Assembly (NCBI RefSeq): GCF_010668805.1
Contig: NZ_WUFT01000005.1
Location: 248,001 to 312,000 of the forward strand
Length of the DNA: 64,000 nt
Source: Rhizobium phaseoli
GTDB taxonomy: Bacteria; Pseudomonadota; Alphaproteobacteria; Rhizobiales; Rhizobiaceae
Direction of reading: 5' to 3'
Shown here one piece after another: positions 16,417-25,970 of this stretch. The position numbers were made by a program, and so were the translations under genes. Each line of letters opens with the position of its first letter. Positions within the stretch are counted from its first letter, which is position 1. Under the pieces are notes generated by a model, which was not told the origin of the DNA, ran no database searches, and saw only the letters and a program-made list of their open reading frames with translations.

Positions 16417-19071
16417 TCAGCTCTTTTTCGATTTCGCGGGCGCTTTCGCCTTCGTTGTCTTCGGCTTGGCCGCCGTCTTGGTGGCCTTGGCTTCGGCTGC
16501 CGCCGCCTTCGGCTTGGCTTTCGCCTTGGTGGTTTTGCCAGCAGGCGCCTTGCCGGCCTTCTCGGCGATCAGCACGAGCGCCTCCTCGACGGTGATCGCC
16601 TGCGGATCCTTGCCCTTCGGCAGGGTGGCGTTGACCTTGCCCCAGTTGACGTAAGGGCCGTATTTGCCGTCACGAACGGTGATCGCGCCGCCGTCGGGAT
16701 GATCGCCGAGTGTCTTCAGCGCCGCCGGCGTGCCACGCGAACCGCGGCCCGGTGGCTGGTTCGCCTTTTCGGCAATGACAGTCACGGCGCGGTTGAGGCC
16801 GACCGAGAACACGTCCTCGATGGTTTCCAGATTGGCATAGGAGCCGTCATGCAGCAGGAACGGCCCATAGCGGCCGATGCCTGACGAGATCATCTTGCCG
16901 GATTCCGGATGTTTGCCGATGTCGCGCGGCAGCGAAATCAAAGCCATCGCCTTTTCATAGTCGATGTCTTCGGGCTTCCAGCCCTTCGGCAACGAGGCGC
17001 GCTTGGCTTCCTTGCCGTCGCCGCGCTGGATATAGGGGCCGAAGCGGCCGGAACGCAGCGTCAGTTCCTCGCCGGTCGTCGGATCGGTGCCGAGGTTCTT
17101 CGGCTCGTTCAATCCGGCACCATCCGCTTCCCCGCCGTTTTCGGAGGAGAGCTGGCGGGTGTAATTGCATTCCGGATAGTTCGAGCAGCCGACGAAGGCG
17201 CCGTATTTGCCGAGCTTCAGCGACAGGTTGCCGGTGCCGCAGACCTGACAGATCCTCGGATCGCTGCCGTCCTCCCGCTTCGGGAAGACCAGGGGTGCCA
17301 GCGACTCGTTCAGCGAATCCAGCACATTGGTGACGCGCAATTCCTTGGTGTCTTCGATCTGCGCGAAGAAATCCTTCCAGAAATCGCGCAGCACCTGCTT
17401 CCAGTTCAGCTCGCCGGCGGAAATCCGGTCGAGCTTTTCCTCAAGGTCGGCGGTGAAGTCGTATTCGACATATTTGGTGAAGAAGCTTTCAAGGAAAGCC
17501 GTCACCAGCCGGCCCTTGGCCTGCGGGATCAGCTTGCGCTTGTCGATCGTCACATAGTCGCGGTCGCGCAGTGTCGCCAGCGTCGCCGCATAGGTGGACG
17601 GGCGGCCGATGCCGAGTTCTTCCATCTTCTTGATCAGCGAGGCTTCCGAATAGCGCGGCGGCGGCTCGGTGAAATGCTGTGTCGAATTGATCTTCTGCTT
17701 GGCGAGCGTCTCGCGCGCATTGATCTCCGGCAGGCGGCCATCCTCGTCGCCGTCGTCACTCTGCTCGCCGTCTTCCTTCTGGTCGGTATAGGCGGCGATG
17801 AAGCCATCGAAGCGGATGACCGAGCCGACAGCGCGAAGGCCGGCTTTCTCGCCCTTGTTGTCGGCAGTGATTTCAGCCGTCGTGCGTTCGATCTCGGCCG
17901 AGGCCATCTGGCTGGCGATGCCGCGCTTCCAGATCAGGTCGTAGAGCCGGATCTGGTCGGCATCGAGGAATTGTCGCACGCGGTCGGGCGAGCGGTAGAA
18001 ATCGGTCGGACGGATCGCCTCGTGCGCCTCCTGGGCGTTCTTGGCCTTGGTGGAATAGAAGCGCGGCTTCTCAGGCATGTAGCGCTCGCCGAACTGGTCG
18101 ACGATGGCGCTGCGCGCCGCATCGATCGCCTCCGGTGCCATCTGCACGCCGTCGGTTCGCATATAGGTGATCAGACCGACCGTCTCGCCGCCGATATCGA
18201 CGCCCTCATAAAGCTTCTGGGCGATCTGCATGGTGCGCGAGGCGGAGAAGCCGAGATTGGAGGAGGCAGCCTGCTGCAGCGTTGAGGTCGTAAACGGCGG
18301 TCCCGGGTTGCGCTTGACCGGCTTGGCCTCGACCGTGTCGACGACATAGCTCGCACCGTCGAGCAACGCCTTCAGCCGGCCCGCATCTTCGCCGTTGCCG
18401 ATCGCGCGCGGCTGCAGCCGTTTGCCGTTTGCCGAAACCAGCCTTGCCTCGAAATCATCGCCGCGCGGCGTCTTCAAAAGCGCCGAGATGTTCCAGTATT
18501 CTTCCGAAATGAAGCGCTCGATCTCGGATTCGCGGTCGCAGACCAGGCGAAGCGACACAGACTGGACTCGGCCGGCGGAACGCGCGCCGGGCAGCTTGCG
18601 CCACAGGACCGGCGAAAGATTGAAGCCGACGAGATAGTCGAGTGCGCGGCGCGCGAGATAGGCATCGACCAGCGGCACGTCGATGTCGCGCGGATCGGCC
18701 ATCGCGTCGAGAACCGCCTTCTTGGTGATGGCGTTGAAGACGACGCGCTTGACCGGCTTTCCGTTCAGCACGCGCTTCTTGTTCAGCATGTCGAGAACGT
18801 GCCAGGAAATCGCTTCGCCTTCGCGATCCGGGTCGGTCGCGAGAAAAAGGCCGTCGGAGGATTTCACCGCGTCGGCGATGTCCTTCATCCGCTTGGCCGA
18901 GGCGGCATCGACCTCCCACAGCATTTCGAAATCCTGATCGGGGAGGACCGAGCCATCCTTGGCAGGCAGATCGCGCACATGGCCGAAGGAGGCGAGCACT
19001 TTGTATCCCGGACCCAGATACTTGTTGATCGTCTTGGCCTTGGCAGGCGATTCCACCACTACAACATTCAT
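16417..19071 (-). CDS. topA: DNA topoisomerase I
   Basis: The product has 884 residues. The Toprim domain is at the N-terminus (MNVVVVESPAKAKTINKYLG and FLATDPDREGEAISWH). The active-site tyrosine is Tyr303 in GLITYMRTDG. A four-Cys zinc ribbon follows (ICQVCGTGNL ... GCSNYPEC). After it come three further repeats with the core FGPYIQ, YGPFLL and YGPYVN, then a Lys/Ala-rich tail likely to bind nucleic acid. It relaxes negative supercoils. The topA-rnr pair forms one unit; dprA lies upstream on the same strand after 247 bases. Confidence 0.96.
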   Translation of the reverse strand: MNVVVVESPAKAKTINKYLGPGYKVLASFGHVRDLPAKDGSVLPDQDFEMLWEVDAASAKRMKDIADAVKSSDGLFLATDPDREGEAISWHVLDMLNKKRVLNGKPVKRVVFNAITKKAVLDAMADPRDIDVPLVDAYLARRALDYLVGFNLSPVLWRKLPGARSAGRVQSVSLRLVCDRESEIERFISEEYWNISALLKTPRGDDFEARLVSANGKRLQPRAIGNGEDAGRLKALLDGASYVVDTVEAKPVKRNPGPPFTTSTLQQAASSNLGFSASRTMQIAQKLYEGVDIGGETVGLITYMRTDGVQMAPEAIDAARSAIVDQFGERYMPEKPRFYSTKAKNAQEAHEAIRPTDFYRSPDRVRQFLDADQIRLYDLIWKRGIASQMASAEIERTTAEITADNKGEKAGLRAVGSVIRFDGFIAAYTDQKEDGEQSDDGDEDGRLPEINARETLAKQKINSTQHFTEPPPRYSEASLIKKMEELGIGRPSTYAATLATLRDRDYVTIDKRKLIPQAKGRLVTAFLESFFTKYVEYDFTADLEEKLDRISAGELNWKQVLRDFWKDFFAQIEDTKELRVTNVLDSLNESLAPLVFPKREDGSDPRICQVCGTGNLSLKLGKYGAFVGCSNYPECNYTRQLSSENGGEADGAGLNEPKNLGTDPTTGEELTLRSGRFGPYIQRGDGKEAKRASLPKGWKPEDIDYEKAMALISLPRDIGKHPESGKMISSGIGRYGPFLLHDGSYANLETIEDVFSVGLNRAVTVIAEKANQPPGRGSRGTPAALKTLGDHPDGGAITVRDGKYGPYVNWGKVNATLPKGKDPQAITVEEALVLIAEKAGKAPAGKTTKAKAKPKAAAAEAKATKTAAKPKTTKAKAPAKSKKS

Positions 19072-19318
19072 GATGATTCTCTAAAAAGGAAACGACGCCA
19101 GCATTTAAGCCAGCGCAACACACACCGCAACATGGATGCCCGGCCCTCCGACATGGACAGGGAAATCGCTGCGGTCAAGGGGTTTGCTACAATTTTAGCT
19201 CTTGCATCCGTTGCAGCCCACGGAGGATTGCCAGGAAAATACAATTTCAGATAGGTTGTCGATCGTTTTCGGCATGGTTTCGCCATTCTCAACGCCGCGC
19301 TCGGATACCGCGCGAAAC

Positions 19319-20461
19319 TCAATCGGTAAGCGAGACGAGACCGCCCTGATGCCGATGCAGCCTGCCTGAGATGTCGAGTTCCAGAAGGATGAGATAGACC
19401 GCGGATGCCGACAGGCCGGTATGGCGGATGACGTCGTCGATCTCGACCGGGGTTGGTCCGAGCGCTTCGATGATGCGGGCCCGGTCTGAATCGCCGGGCG
19501 GCATCGTCATCGCCTTGCCGTCAGCTGCCGGCTGCTCGGCCATCGATGACGGGAACAACTCGAATTGCGTAAGCGGCGCCAAAGCCTCGACCACATCGGC
19601 AGGTGTGGTGACGATCGAAGCCCCGTCCTTCAGCAGGCCGTTGGTGCCGTGGCAGCGCGGATCGAGCGGTGAGCCGGGCACGGCAAACACCAGGCGGCCG
19701 AACTCGCCGGCAAGCCGTGCGGTGATCAGCGAGCCTGAGCGCGTTGCCGCTTCGACGACCACCAGGCCGAGCGCGATGCCGGCGATCAATCGGTTTCGGC
19801 GCGGGAAATCGCGGGCGCGCGGTTCCCAGCCGAACGGCATTTCGCTGACCGCCAGACCGTTGCCACCGGTTATCTCCTCGAGCAGGCCGATATTCTCCGG
19901 CGGGTAGGGCTGGTCGAGACCGCCGGCAAGCGCTGCGATCGTGCCTGTGTCGAGGCTTGCCCGATGCGCTGCCGTGTCGATGCCGCGCGCCAGGCCGGAC
20001 ACCACGGTATAACCGGCTCGGCCGCAGTCGCGCGCCACCATCGCCGCGAATTTCGCGCCGGCGATCGAGGCGTTGCGGGAGCCGACGATGCCGACGGCTG
20101 GTGGTTTGGCGGCGGCAAGAGCGCCCTTGACGGCAAGCAGCGGTGGCGCGCCGTCGATCTGCTTCAGCGCCTGCGGATAGTCCGGTTCGCCGATGCCGAC
20201 GAAGCGCGCGCCGAAACGACGAGCGGCCTCCAATTCCCGATGTGCCTCAGCCTCGCTGGCAATGCGGATCGCGCGCGTGGCGCCACCGCGCGCCGAAAGC
20301 TCCGGCAGTGCCGCAAGCGCTGCTTCGGCCGAACCGAAATGATTGATCAGGTCGCGAAAGGTCGCCGGACCGATATTGTCGGAACGGATGAGGCGCAGCC
20401 AGGCGATGCGTTGCCGTTCGCTGAGCACAGTGCCTTTTGGTCCCGCGCTCAGCGCATCCAT
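19319..20461 (-). CDS. dprA: DNA-processing protein DprA
   Basis: The product has 380 residues; ATG at 20461 overlaps the plsY stop (TAATG). An N-terminal helical domain ([20 protein letters not shown]) precedes the Rossmann fold with [40 protein letters not shown] and [10 protein letters not shown], then a winged-helix C-terminus. DprA loads RecA on incoming single-stranded DNA in natural transformation. Rhizobia are not known as naturally competent, so its role here is uncertain. An upstream in-frame extension to 21244 is only an open frame through plsY. Confidence 0.94.
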   Translation of the reverse strand: MDALSAGPKGTVLSERQRIAWLRLIRSDNIGPATFRDLINHFGSAEAALAALPELSARGGATRAIRIASEAEAHRELEAARRFGARFVGIGEPDYPQALKQIDGAPPLLAVKGALAAAKPPAVGIVGSRNASIAGAKFAAMVARDCGRAGYTVVSGLARGIDTAAHRASLDTGTIAALAGGLDQPYPPENIGLLEEITGGNGLAVSEMPFGWEPRARDFPRRNRLIAGIALGLVVVEAATRSGSLITARLAGEFGRLVFAVPGSPLDPRCHGTNGLLKDGASIVTTPADVVEALAPLTQFELFPSSMAEQPAADGKAMTMPPGDSDRARIIEALGPTPVEIDDVIRHTGLSASAVYLILLELDISGRLHRHQGGLVSLTD

Positions 20462-21081
20462 TATCCCTTTGCCCCGATCTTGCTTTCCGTGCCGTCCATC
20501 AGGCGGGAAATATTCGCCCTGTGCTTCCAGTAGGAAATCAGCGTCATGATCGCCATGACGGCGGCAACCTTTTCGCTTCCGAATATCCACAACGCAACCG
20601 GAACGACAAGCATGGCAACCAGCGCCGATAGCGACGAGTAGCGGCTGGTGAAGGCGACCGCCAGCCAGACGGCGGCGAAGAGCACCACCATGATCGGCGC
20701 GACGCCGAGCAGGGTGCCGATATAGGTGGCGACACCCTTGCCGCCCTTGAAGCCGATCCACACCGGGAAGAGATGGCCGATGAAGGCGAAAAAGCCGGCG
20801 ATGATCGCCGCCTCTTGACCGAAGAAATAACCGACGATCCAGGCCGCGGCCGATGCCTTCAGCGCATCGAGCAGCAGCGTTGCCGCCGCGAGCTTGCGAT
20901 TTCCGGTCCTCAGCACATTGGTCGCGCCGATATTGCCGGAGCCGATGCTGCGCACGTCGCCGAGGCCGGCCGCGCGCGTCAGGATCAGGCCGAAAGGAAT
21001 GGAGCCGAAGAGATAGCCGATGACGACGGCGGCAAGCGCGACCGGCAGGGTGATCTGCCATGACATGAGATTGGATAACAT
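20461..21081 (-). CDS. plsY: Glycerol-3-phosphate acyltransferase PlsY
   Basis: The product has 206 residues with about five membrane spans. Diagnostic loops are present: [26 protein letters not shown] (acyl-phosphate/phosphate binding) and [18 protein letters not shown]. PlsY transfers acyl groups from acyl-phosphate to glycerol-3-phosphate, the first step of phospholipid synthesis, at the inner membrane. ATG at 21081 is used. It is translationally coupled to dprA and follows the pyr genes on the same strand with a 42-base gap. Confidence 0.95.
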   Translation of the reverse strand: MLSNLMSWQITLPVALAAVVIGYLFGSIPFGLILTRAAGLGDVRSIGSGNIGATNVLRTGNRKLAAATLLLDALKASAAAWIVGYFFGQEAAIIAGFFAFIGHLFPVWIGFKGGKGVATYIGTLLGVAPIMVVLFAAVWLAVAFTSRYSSLSALVAMLVVPVALWIFGSEKVAAVMAIMTLISYWKHRANISRLMDGTESKIGAKG

Positions 21082-21123
21082 ATGCCGCCTCAGCCCCTCC
21101 GTGGCGTATCAGTCCAGCCTTTT

Positions 21124-22413
21124 CTAGAGTGCGTGGACAAGCTTTCCCGAGACATAGGTCGAGACGGCCCGCCCGCTGAAGCGCGCATCTTCGAACGGCG
21201 TATTCTTCGAGCGGGAGAGAAGCATGTCTTTGGCGACAAGCCAAGGCTCATCGAGATCGATCAGCGCGATATCGGCCGCAGCACCCGGCTTCAGCGTGCC
21301 GGCGGCGAGACCGAAAATCTGCGCGGGGCGGGTGGACATGGCGTCGATCAGGCGCATCAGACTCACCTGACCGCCATGGTGAAGCCTGAGCGCCGCCGCC
21401 AGCATGGTTTCAAGGCCGATCGCGCCGTCTTCAGCTTCGCCGAAGGGCAGGCGCTTTGTATCGACGTCCTGCGGGTCGTGCGAGGAGACGATGATGTCGA
21501 TCGCGCCGCTTGCCAGCGCCTCGACCATGGCGACCCGGTCGTCTTCAGGGCGCAGCGGCGGATAGAGCTTGAAGAAGCTGCGGTATTCGCCGATGTCGTT
21601 TTCGTTGAGCGCCAGATTGTTGATCGAGATGCCGGAGGTCACCTTGGCGCCACGGCTGCGGGCGCGTTCGATCGCCTCGACCGAGGCCGGCACCGAGATC
21701 ATCGCGGCGTGATAATGCCCACGCGTCAGTTCTGCGATCCTGAGATCGCGTTCGAGCGGGATGAGTTCGGCTTCCCTTGGAATGCCGGAGAGCCCAAGCC
21801 AGCTGGCGAAAAGCCCTTCATGCATGACGCCGTTAGCGCCGAGATATTTGTCGCGGGTTTCGCAGCAGATGACGGCGCCGAATTCACGCGCATAGGTCAT
21901 GATCCGGCGCAGCACCTGCGTGTCGTGGACGCTGGAATGGGCATCGGTGAAGGCGACGGCGCCTGCCTGCATCAACAGGCCGATCTCCGTCATCTCCGCG
22001 CCGGCAAGGCCCTTGGTGATAGCGGCTGCCGGATAGACGTTGACGGCGGCCGTATCCCGCGCCGTCTTCTTGACGAATTCGACCAGTGCAATGTCGTCGA
22101 TGACAGGATCGGTGTCCGGCATCATGATGATCGAGGTGACGCCGCCGGCTGCCGCCGCCCGGCTTGCCGAGGCGATCGTCTCGCGATGTTCGCCGCCGGG
22201 TTCGCCGATATGGACGCGCGCATCGACGAGGCCGGGTGTCGCGACAAGGCCGGTGCAATCGCGGATGACGGCGCCGTCGGGCGCGCCCTGGTTCTGCGCC
22301 GCGGAACCGGCAGCCGTGATCACCCCGTTTTCGGCGATGATCGTGCCGACTTCGTCGAGATTGCGCGACGGATCGATGATGCGGACGTTTTTGAGGACGA
22401 TCGGGTTGCTCAT
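21124..22413 (-). CDS. pyrC: Dihydroorotase-like protein, probably catalytically inactive (PyrC'/PyrX type)
   Basis: The product has 429 residues with the overall type I dihydroorotase fold ([20 protein letters not shown] near 60-78, and [10 protein letters not shown]). Key catalytic positions are altered. The metal-binding HxH reads Arg66-Val-His68. The second metal histidine position is Cys183 (VICCE), the third is Met238 (YHAAMIS), and the catalytic Asp of TDHAPH is Ser311 (SSHDPQ). This is the pattern of PyrC' in Pseudomonas, an inactive partner needed for assembly of the aspartate transcarbamoylase complex. The ATG overlaps the pyrB stop by four bases (ATGA). An active dihydroorotase should exist elsewhere. 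The symbol is conventional; no standard name separates the inactive form. Confidence 0.88.
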   Translation of the reverse strand: MSNPIVLKNVRIIDPSRNLDEVGTIIAENGVITAAGSAAQNQGAPDGAVIRDCTGLVATPGLVDARVHIGEPGGEHRETIASASRAAAAGGVTSIIMMPDTDPVIDDIALVEFVKKTARDTAAVNVYPAAAITKGLAGAEMTEIGLLMQAGAVAFTDAHSSVHDTQVLRRIMTYAREFGAVICCETRDKYLGANGVMHEGLFASWLGLSGIPREAELIPLERDLRIAELTRGHYHAAMISVPASVEAIERARSRGAKVTSGISINNLALNENDIGEYRSFFKLYPPLRPEDDRVAMVEALASGAIDIIVSSHDPQDVDTKRLPFGEAEDGAIGLETMLAAALRLHHGGQVSLMRLIDAMSTRPAQIFGLAAGTLKPGAAADIALIDLDEPWLVAKDMLLSRSKNTPFEDARFSGRAVSTYVSGKLVHAL

Positions 22414-23366
22414 GCCATCATTCCATCGCTTCGGGGACCCTGGTTCTGCGAGACGAGCAGCGTCTCCATCACCGCCATGCGCACAGCGACCCCCATTTCC
22501 ACCTGTTCGGCGATCACGCTCTGCGGGCCGTCCGCCACCTCGGAGGCGATCTCGACGCCGCGGTTCATCGGGCCGGGATGCATGACCAGCGCATCCCCCT
22601 TCGCCGCCTTCAGCGTTTCGGCGTCGAGCCCGTAGAAGTGATAGTATTCGCGCACCGAAGGCACGAAGGCGCCGGACATGCGTTCGCGTTGCAGCCGCAG
22701 CATCATCACCACGTCGGCGTCCTTCAGCCCTTCCTTCATCGAATGGAAGACCTCGACGCCCATCTCGGCGATGCCGGCGGGCAGCAGGGTCGCGGGCGCG
22801 ACGACGCGCACGCGGGCGCCCATCGCATTGAGCAGCAGGATATTGGAGCGCGCCACCCGCGAATGCAGCACGTCGCCGCAGATCGCCACGATGATGCGCG
22901 AGAGCTTGCCCTTGGCGCGGCGGATCGTCAGCGCGTCGAGCAGCGCCTGGGTCGGATGTTCGTGCTGGCCGTCGCCGGCATTGACGACCGAGCAGGAGAC
23001 CTTCTGGGCAAGAAGCGCGGCAGCACCGGCACTCGAATGGCGGATGACCAGCACGTCGGGGCGCATCGCATTCAGCGTCATCGCCGTGTCGATCAGCGTT
23101 TCGCCCTTCTTCACCGAGGAATTGCCGACCGACATATTCATGACGTCGGCGCCGAGCCGCTTGCCGGCAAGCTCGAAGGAGGCCTGCGTGCGGGTCGATG
23201 CCTCGAAGAACAGGTTGATCTGCGTCAGCCCGCGCAGCGTCGACGTCTTCTTCTCTCGCTGGCGGCTGATCTTGACGGCCTCGTCGGCCTTGTCGAGCAG
23301 ATAGGTGATATCCTGCTCGGTGAGGCCCTTGATGCCGATGAGGTGGCGGTGGGGGAAAAAGACCAT
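22410..23366 (-). CDS. pyrB: Aspartate carbamoyltransferase catalytic subunit
   Basis: The product has 318 residues from ATG at 23366 ([15 protein letters not shown]), the normal length; in-frame upstream ATGs would add an unsupported tail. Carbamoyl-phosphate binding motif [20 protein letters not shown], the [12 protein letters not shown] loop and the aspartate-binding [11 protein letters not shown] are present. It makes N-carbamoyl-aspartate, the committed step of pyrimidine synthesis. It overlaps the degenerate dihydroorotase gene, supporting a stoichiometric complex. No pyrI regulatory gene is nearby. Confidence 0.95.
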   Translation of the reverse strand: MVFFPHRHLIGIKGLTEQDITYLLDKADEAVKISRQREKKTSTLRGLTQINLFFEASTRTQASFELAGKRLGADVMNMSVGNSSVKKGETLIDTAMTLNAMRPDVLVIRHSSAGAAALLAQKVSCSVVNAGDGQHEHPTQALLDALTIRRAKGKLSRIIVAICGDVLHSRVARSNILLLNAMGARVRVVAPATLLPAGIAEMGVEVFHSMKEGLKDADVVMMLRLQRERMSGAFVPSVREYYHFYGLDAETLKAAKGDALVMHPGPMNRGVEIASEVADGPQSVIAEQVEMGVAVRMAVMETLLVSQNQGPRSDGMMA

Positions 23367-23545
23367 GACCCTGCCTCTTGCTGTCTCTGGCGGGTCTATA
23401 AAGAGTGCTGCCCGCCGGGGCAAGCATGCGCTGTGGGCAAAGGCTTATGTCCCCATGCATTTTCGCCAGAATTCCGATAGAGCAGAATAAACCGAATCAT
23501 AACTTCCGGTTTCCCTTTGCCGGGCTCTTACACTAGAAGCGAATT

Positions 23546-25204
23546 ATGACCTCCGCCAACCGGACTGAAGAAAAACTCGCAGAACTCAATCAGCCGAGCC
23601 TGTGGTCCGGCATCAACGCCTATCGGTCCGATCCGCTGATCGTCGATCTGACGGCGGCCCTTCCGCGCGGCATCCGCGAGGATCTGGAAAACATGGGCCG
23701 CTACGTCACTTCGCCGGAGGCGCAGGAGCTGGCGCGCATGGCAAACCAGGGCGCGCCGCAGCTGCGTACCCACGGTCCGCGCGGCGAGCGCCTCGACGTC
23801 GTCGAGTTCCATCCCGCCTGGCATGCGTTGATGCGCCGCTCCATGTCGGTCGGCCTGCATTCCTCGGTCTGGGATCCGCAGGCCGATACCGACGCCAAGG
23901 ATGAGGCCCACAAGGTTCGCGCCGCCCGCTTCTATCTGTCGTCGCAGCTGGAATCCGGCCATCTCTGCCCGCTGACGATGACCAGCGCCTCGGTCGCCGC
24001 GCTCTCGGCCTCGCCGGCGATACAGAAGGATTGGGCCCCCAAAATCCTCTCGCGCAAATATGATTCGTCGAACAAGCCCGCCATGCAGAAGTCCGCAGTG
24101 ACCATCGGCATGGGCATGACGGAAAAGCAGGGCGGCACGGATGTGCGCGCCAACCGCAGCGCTGCCGAAAAGGTCAGCGAGGGCATCTACCGGCTGTCCG
24201 GCCACAAATGGTTCATGTCGGCTCCGATGAGCGATGCTTTCATCATGCTGGCGCAGACGAAGGAGGGCATGGGTTGCTTCCTGGTGCCGCGCCTGCTGGA
24301 AGACGGTTCGGCCAACGGCCTGCAGTTCCAGCGGCTGAAGGACAAGGTCGGCAACCGCTCCAATGCCTCTGCCGAAGTGGAGTTCACCGATACGTTCGGT
24401 TTCCTGCTCGGCGGCCCGGATGCCGGCATCCGCACCATTCTCGACATGGTGACGCTGACGCGGCTTGATTGCGCGCTGGCCTCGTCCGGCATGATGCGCG
24501 CCTCGCTTGCCGAGGCCGTGCATCACACCCGCGGCCGCAGCGTCTTCGGCAAGATGCTCGTCAACCAGCCGATCATGACGCGCGTGCTGGCCGATATGGC
24601 GCTCGATGTCGCCGCCGCCACCGCATTGTCCTTCCGTCTCGCCGACGCCTTCGACAAGGCGCGCGGCAATGCCGAGCAAGCGGCCTATGCCCGAGTCATG
24701 ACGCCTGTCGCTAAATACTGGTGCTGCAAGATCGCCCCGGCGCTGATCTATGAGGCGATGGAATGCATCGGCGGCAACGGCTATATCGAAGAACGCCCGA
24801 TCGCCCGCCATTACCGCGAGGCTCCGGTCAACGCCATCTGGGAGGGTTCCGGCAACGTCATGGCGCTCGACGTGCTGCGTGTGCTCAACCGTGGCAAGGA
24901 TCTGTTCGAAACGGTCTTCGCCGGCCTTGCCCGCGATCTCGGCCCGGCCGGCAAGAAGACGATCGACGTGTTGCGCGCCGCTATCGCGCTCTGTGAACAG
25001 GATGAGGGCGCCGCGCGTCTGCTCGTCGAGCAGCTGGCGCTCGCTGCCGGTGCCGCCGAACTCTATCGGCTCGGGGCAGGGCGCATTGCCGATGCCTTCA
25101 TCGAGACGCGTCTTGCCGGCGGCTGGCGCTCCACCTACGGCATGCTCGATTCCCGCTTCGACGCCAGCTACATCGTCGACCTGCTCTATCCGCCGGCGGC
25201 CTGA
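23546..25204 (+). CDS. aidB: AidB-type acyl-CoA dehydrogenase
   Basis: The product has 552 residues, matching AidB rather than the ~380-residue metabolic acyl-CoA dehydrogenases. The FAD-domain motifs TIGMGMTEKQGGTDVRAN and GIYRLSGHKWFMSAPMSDAF, and C-terminal MECIGGNGYIEERPIARHYREAPVNAIWEGSGNV, are diagnostic. E. coli AidB binds DNA and is induced by alkylation damage as part of the Ada regulon; a direct chemical reaction is not settled. No Ada gene or LexA box is seen here, so induction is not implied. Monocistronic, divergent from pyrB. Confidence 0.88.
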   Translation: MTSANRTEEKLAELNQPSLWSGINAYRSDPLIVDLTAALPRGIREDLENMGRYVTSPEAQELARMANQGAPQLRTHGPRGERLDVVEFHPAWHALMRRSMSVGLHSSVWDPQADTDAKDEAHKVRAARFYLSSQLESGHLCPLTMTSASVAALSASPAIQKDWAPKILSRKYDSSNKPAMQKSAVTIGMGMTEKQGGTDVRANRSAAEKVSEGIYRLSGHKWFMSAPMSDAFIMLAQTKEGMGCFLVPRLLEDGSANGLQFQRLKDKVGNRSNASAEVEFTDTFGFLLGGPDAGIRTILDMVTLTRLDCALASSGMMRASLAEAVHHTRGRSVFGKMLVNQPIMTRVLADMALDVAAATALSFRLADAFDKARGNAEQAAYARVMTPVAKYWCCKIAPALIYEAMECIGGNGYIEERPIARHYREAPVNAIWEGSGNVMALDVLRVLNRGKDLFETVFAGLARDLGPAGKKTIDVLRAAIALCEQDEGAARLLVEQLALAAGAAELYRLGAGRIADAFIETRLAGGWRSTYGMLDSRFDASYIVDLLYPPAA

Positions 25205-25232
25205 CCGCAGAGAGAGCAGTCCATCTTGGGGT

Positions 25233-25622
25233 TCAAGCGAGTCTGAGACCGAGATGCTCGGCCATCGGATCGAAATCCCGATCATCGTGTAAAAGCGAAT
25301 GGCCTTCCTGAATGCAGAATGTGCCGATGATCATGTCGATGGTCTTGCGCATCGTGATGCCGCGTTCCCGTAACAGACGGTAGTTGCGAGCTGCCCTAAC
25401 GGCAAGCCTGTCTCCAAGCATCGGGCGGATCGTGAATTGGCGCAAGCTCGCTTCGATGGTGGCTGCATGGCCTTCGTTGCGCGCGCCCTGGAGCACCTCC
25501 AAAAGGATAAGGTCACCAACGAGAATCTCCAGCGGGTCCTCGATGTTCTGCAGACGCCGTCTGGCGGCGCTTTCTATCCCGCGCAAATGCGCAATCCAGA
25601 CCGAACTGTCGACGACGATCAC
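25233..25622 (-). CDS. vapC: VapC-family PIN-domain toxin
   Basis: The product has 129 residues, a single PIN domain. The acidic active-site residues are visible: Asp5 in MIVVDSSVWIAHL, Glu in DLILLEVLQGARN, Asp in KTIDMIIGTFC and Asp in LLHDDRDFDP. VapC toxins are Mg-dependent endoribonucleases, often against tRNA. The start overlaps the vapB stop by four bases, the usual coupling. It converges on aidB, with 28 bases between them. The active site looks intact. Confidence 0.9.
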   Translation of the reverse strand: MIVVDSSVWIAHLRGIESAARRRLQNIEDPLEILVGDLILLEVLQGARNEGHAATIEASLRQFTIRPMLGDRLAVRAARNYRLLRERGITMRKTIDMIIGTFCIQEGHSLLHDDRDFDPMAEHLGLRLA

Positions 25623-25828
25623 TGGTTATCGTCCGGCCGATCGCGACGCATCTCGTCCAGGTCGCCTTCCCAGCCGATTCCCGAGAGATCTGCGATCGCA
25701 TTTTTCCGGTGGTGTCTGTCGACAAGGCTTCGCAGAGCCTGTTCGATGGTGGCTTTTTTCGTGGCCAACCCGGTGGCGGTCATCGCGGCGTCGAGCAATG
25801 CGTCATCGATATCTATATTCGTCCGCAT
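25619..25828 (-). CDS. vapB: VapB-family antitoxin
   Basis: The product has 69 residues from ATG 25828, chosen because GAGGTG lies five bases upstream; the GTG at 25834 lies inside that ribosome site. The N-terminus MRTNIDIDDALLDAAMTATG is the DNA-binding part typical of VapB; the C-terminus (IGWEGDLDEMRRDRP) is the toxin-wrapping tail with a Trp. It should repress its own promoter together with VapC through the inverted repeat at 25839-25866. Confidence 0.88.
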   Translation of the reverse strand: MRTNIDIDDALLDAAMTATGLATKKATIEQALRSLVDRHHRKNAIADLSGIGWEGDLDEMRRDRPDDNQ

Positions 25829-25838
25829 TTTCACCTCG

Positions 25839-25866
25839 TGTGTATAATTCTGTTAAAAGATACACA
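25839..25866 (-). promoter_or_regulatory. vapBC operator: perfect 7-bp inverted repeat
   Basis: TGTGTAT (25839-25845) and ATACACA (25860-25866) form a perfect inverted repeat with a 14-base spacer, so the half-site centres are 21 bp (two helical turns) apart. It lies directly upstream of the vapB ribosome site and overlaps the AT-rich promoter region, the expected place for VapBC autoregulation. Confidence 0.75.
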
Positions 25867-25913
25867 TCCGCGTTACGAGGTTCAAGTTCAATGCTGATGC
25901 CGTCGCCACAAAC

Positions 25914-25947
25914 AAAAATCCGGCCGCGCCGCCGCAGCCGGATTTTT
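25914..25947 (-). terminator. Bidirectional terminator after rne
   Basis: AAAAATCCGGC (25914-25924) pairs with GCCGGATTTTT (25937-25947) around a 12-base GC loop. T runs on both sides make it usable in both directions; on the minus strand it ends rne, 24 bases past the stop. Confidence 0.85.
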
Positions 25948-25970
25948 CATTTACGTCCGAAAATCAGCGT

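Noticed and set aside
19319..21244. A dprA product of 641 residues fused to an upstream extension
   Set aside because: The upstream 260 codons are the plsY gene in the wrong frame; dprA has its own ATG at 20461 coupled to the plsY stop.
21124..23460. A 778-residue pyrB-pyrC fusion
   Set aside because: The N-terminal half is pyrB read out of frame. The real genes overlap by ATGA with separate starts.
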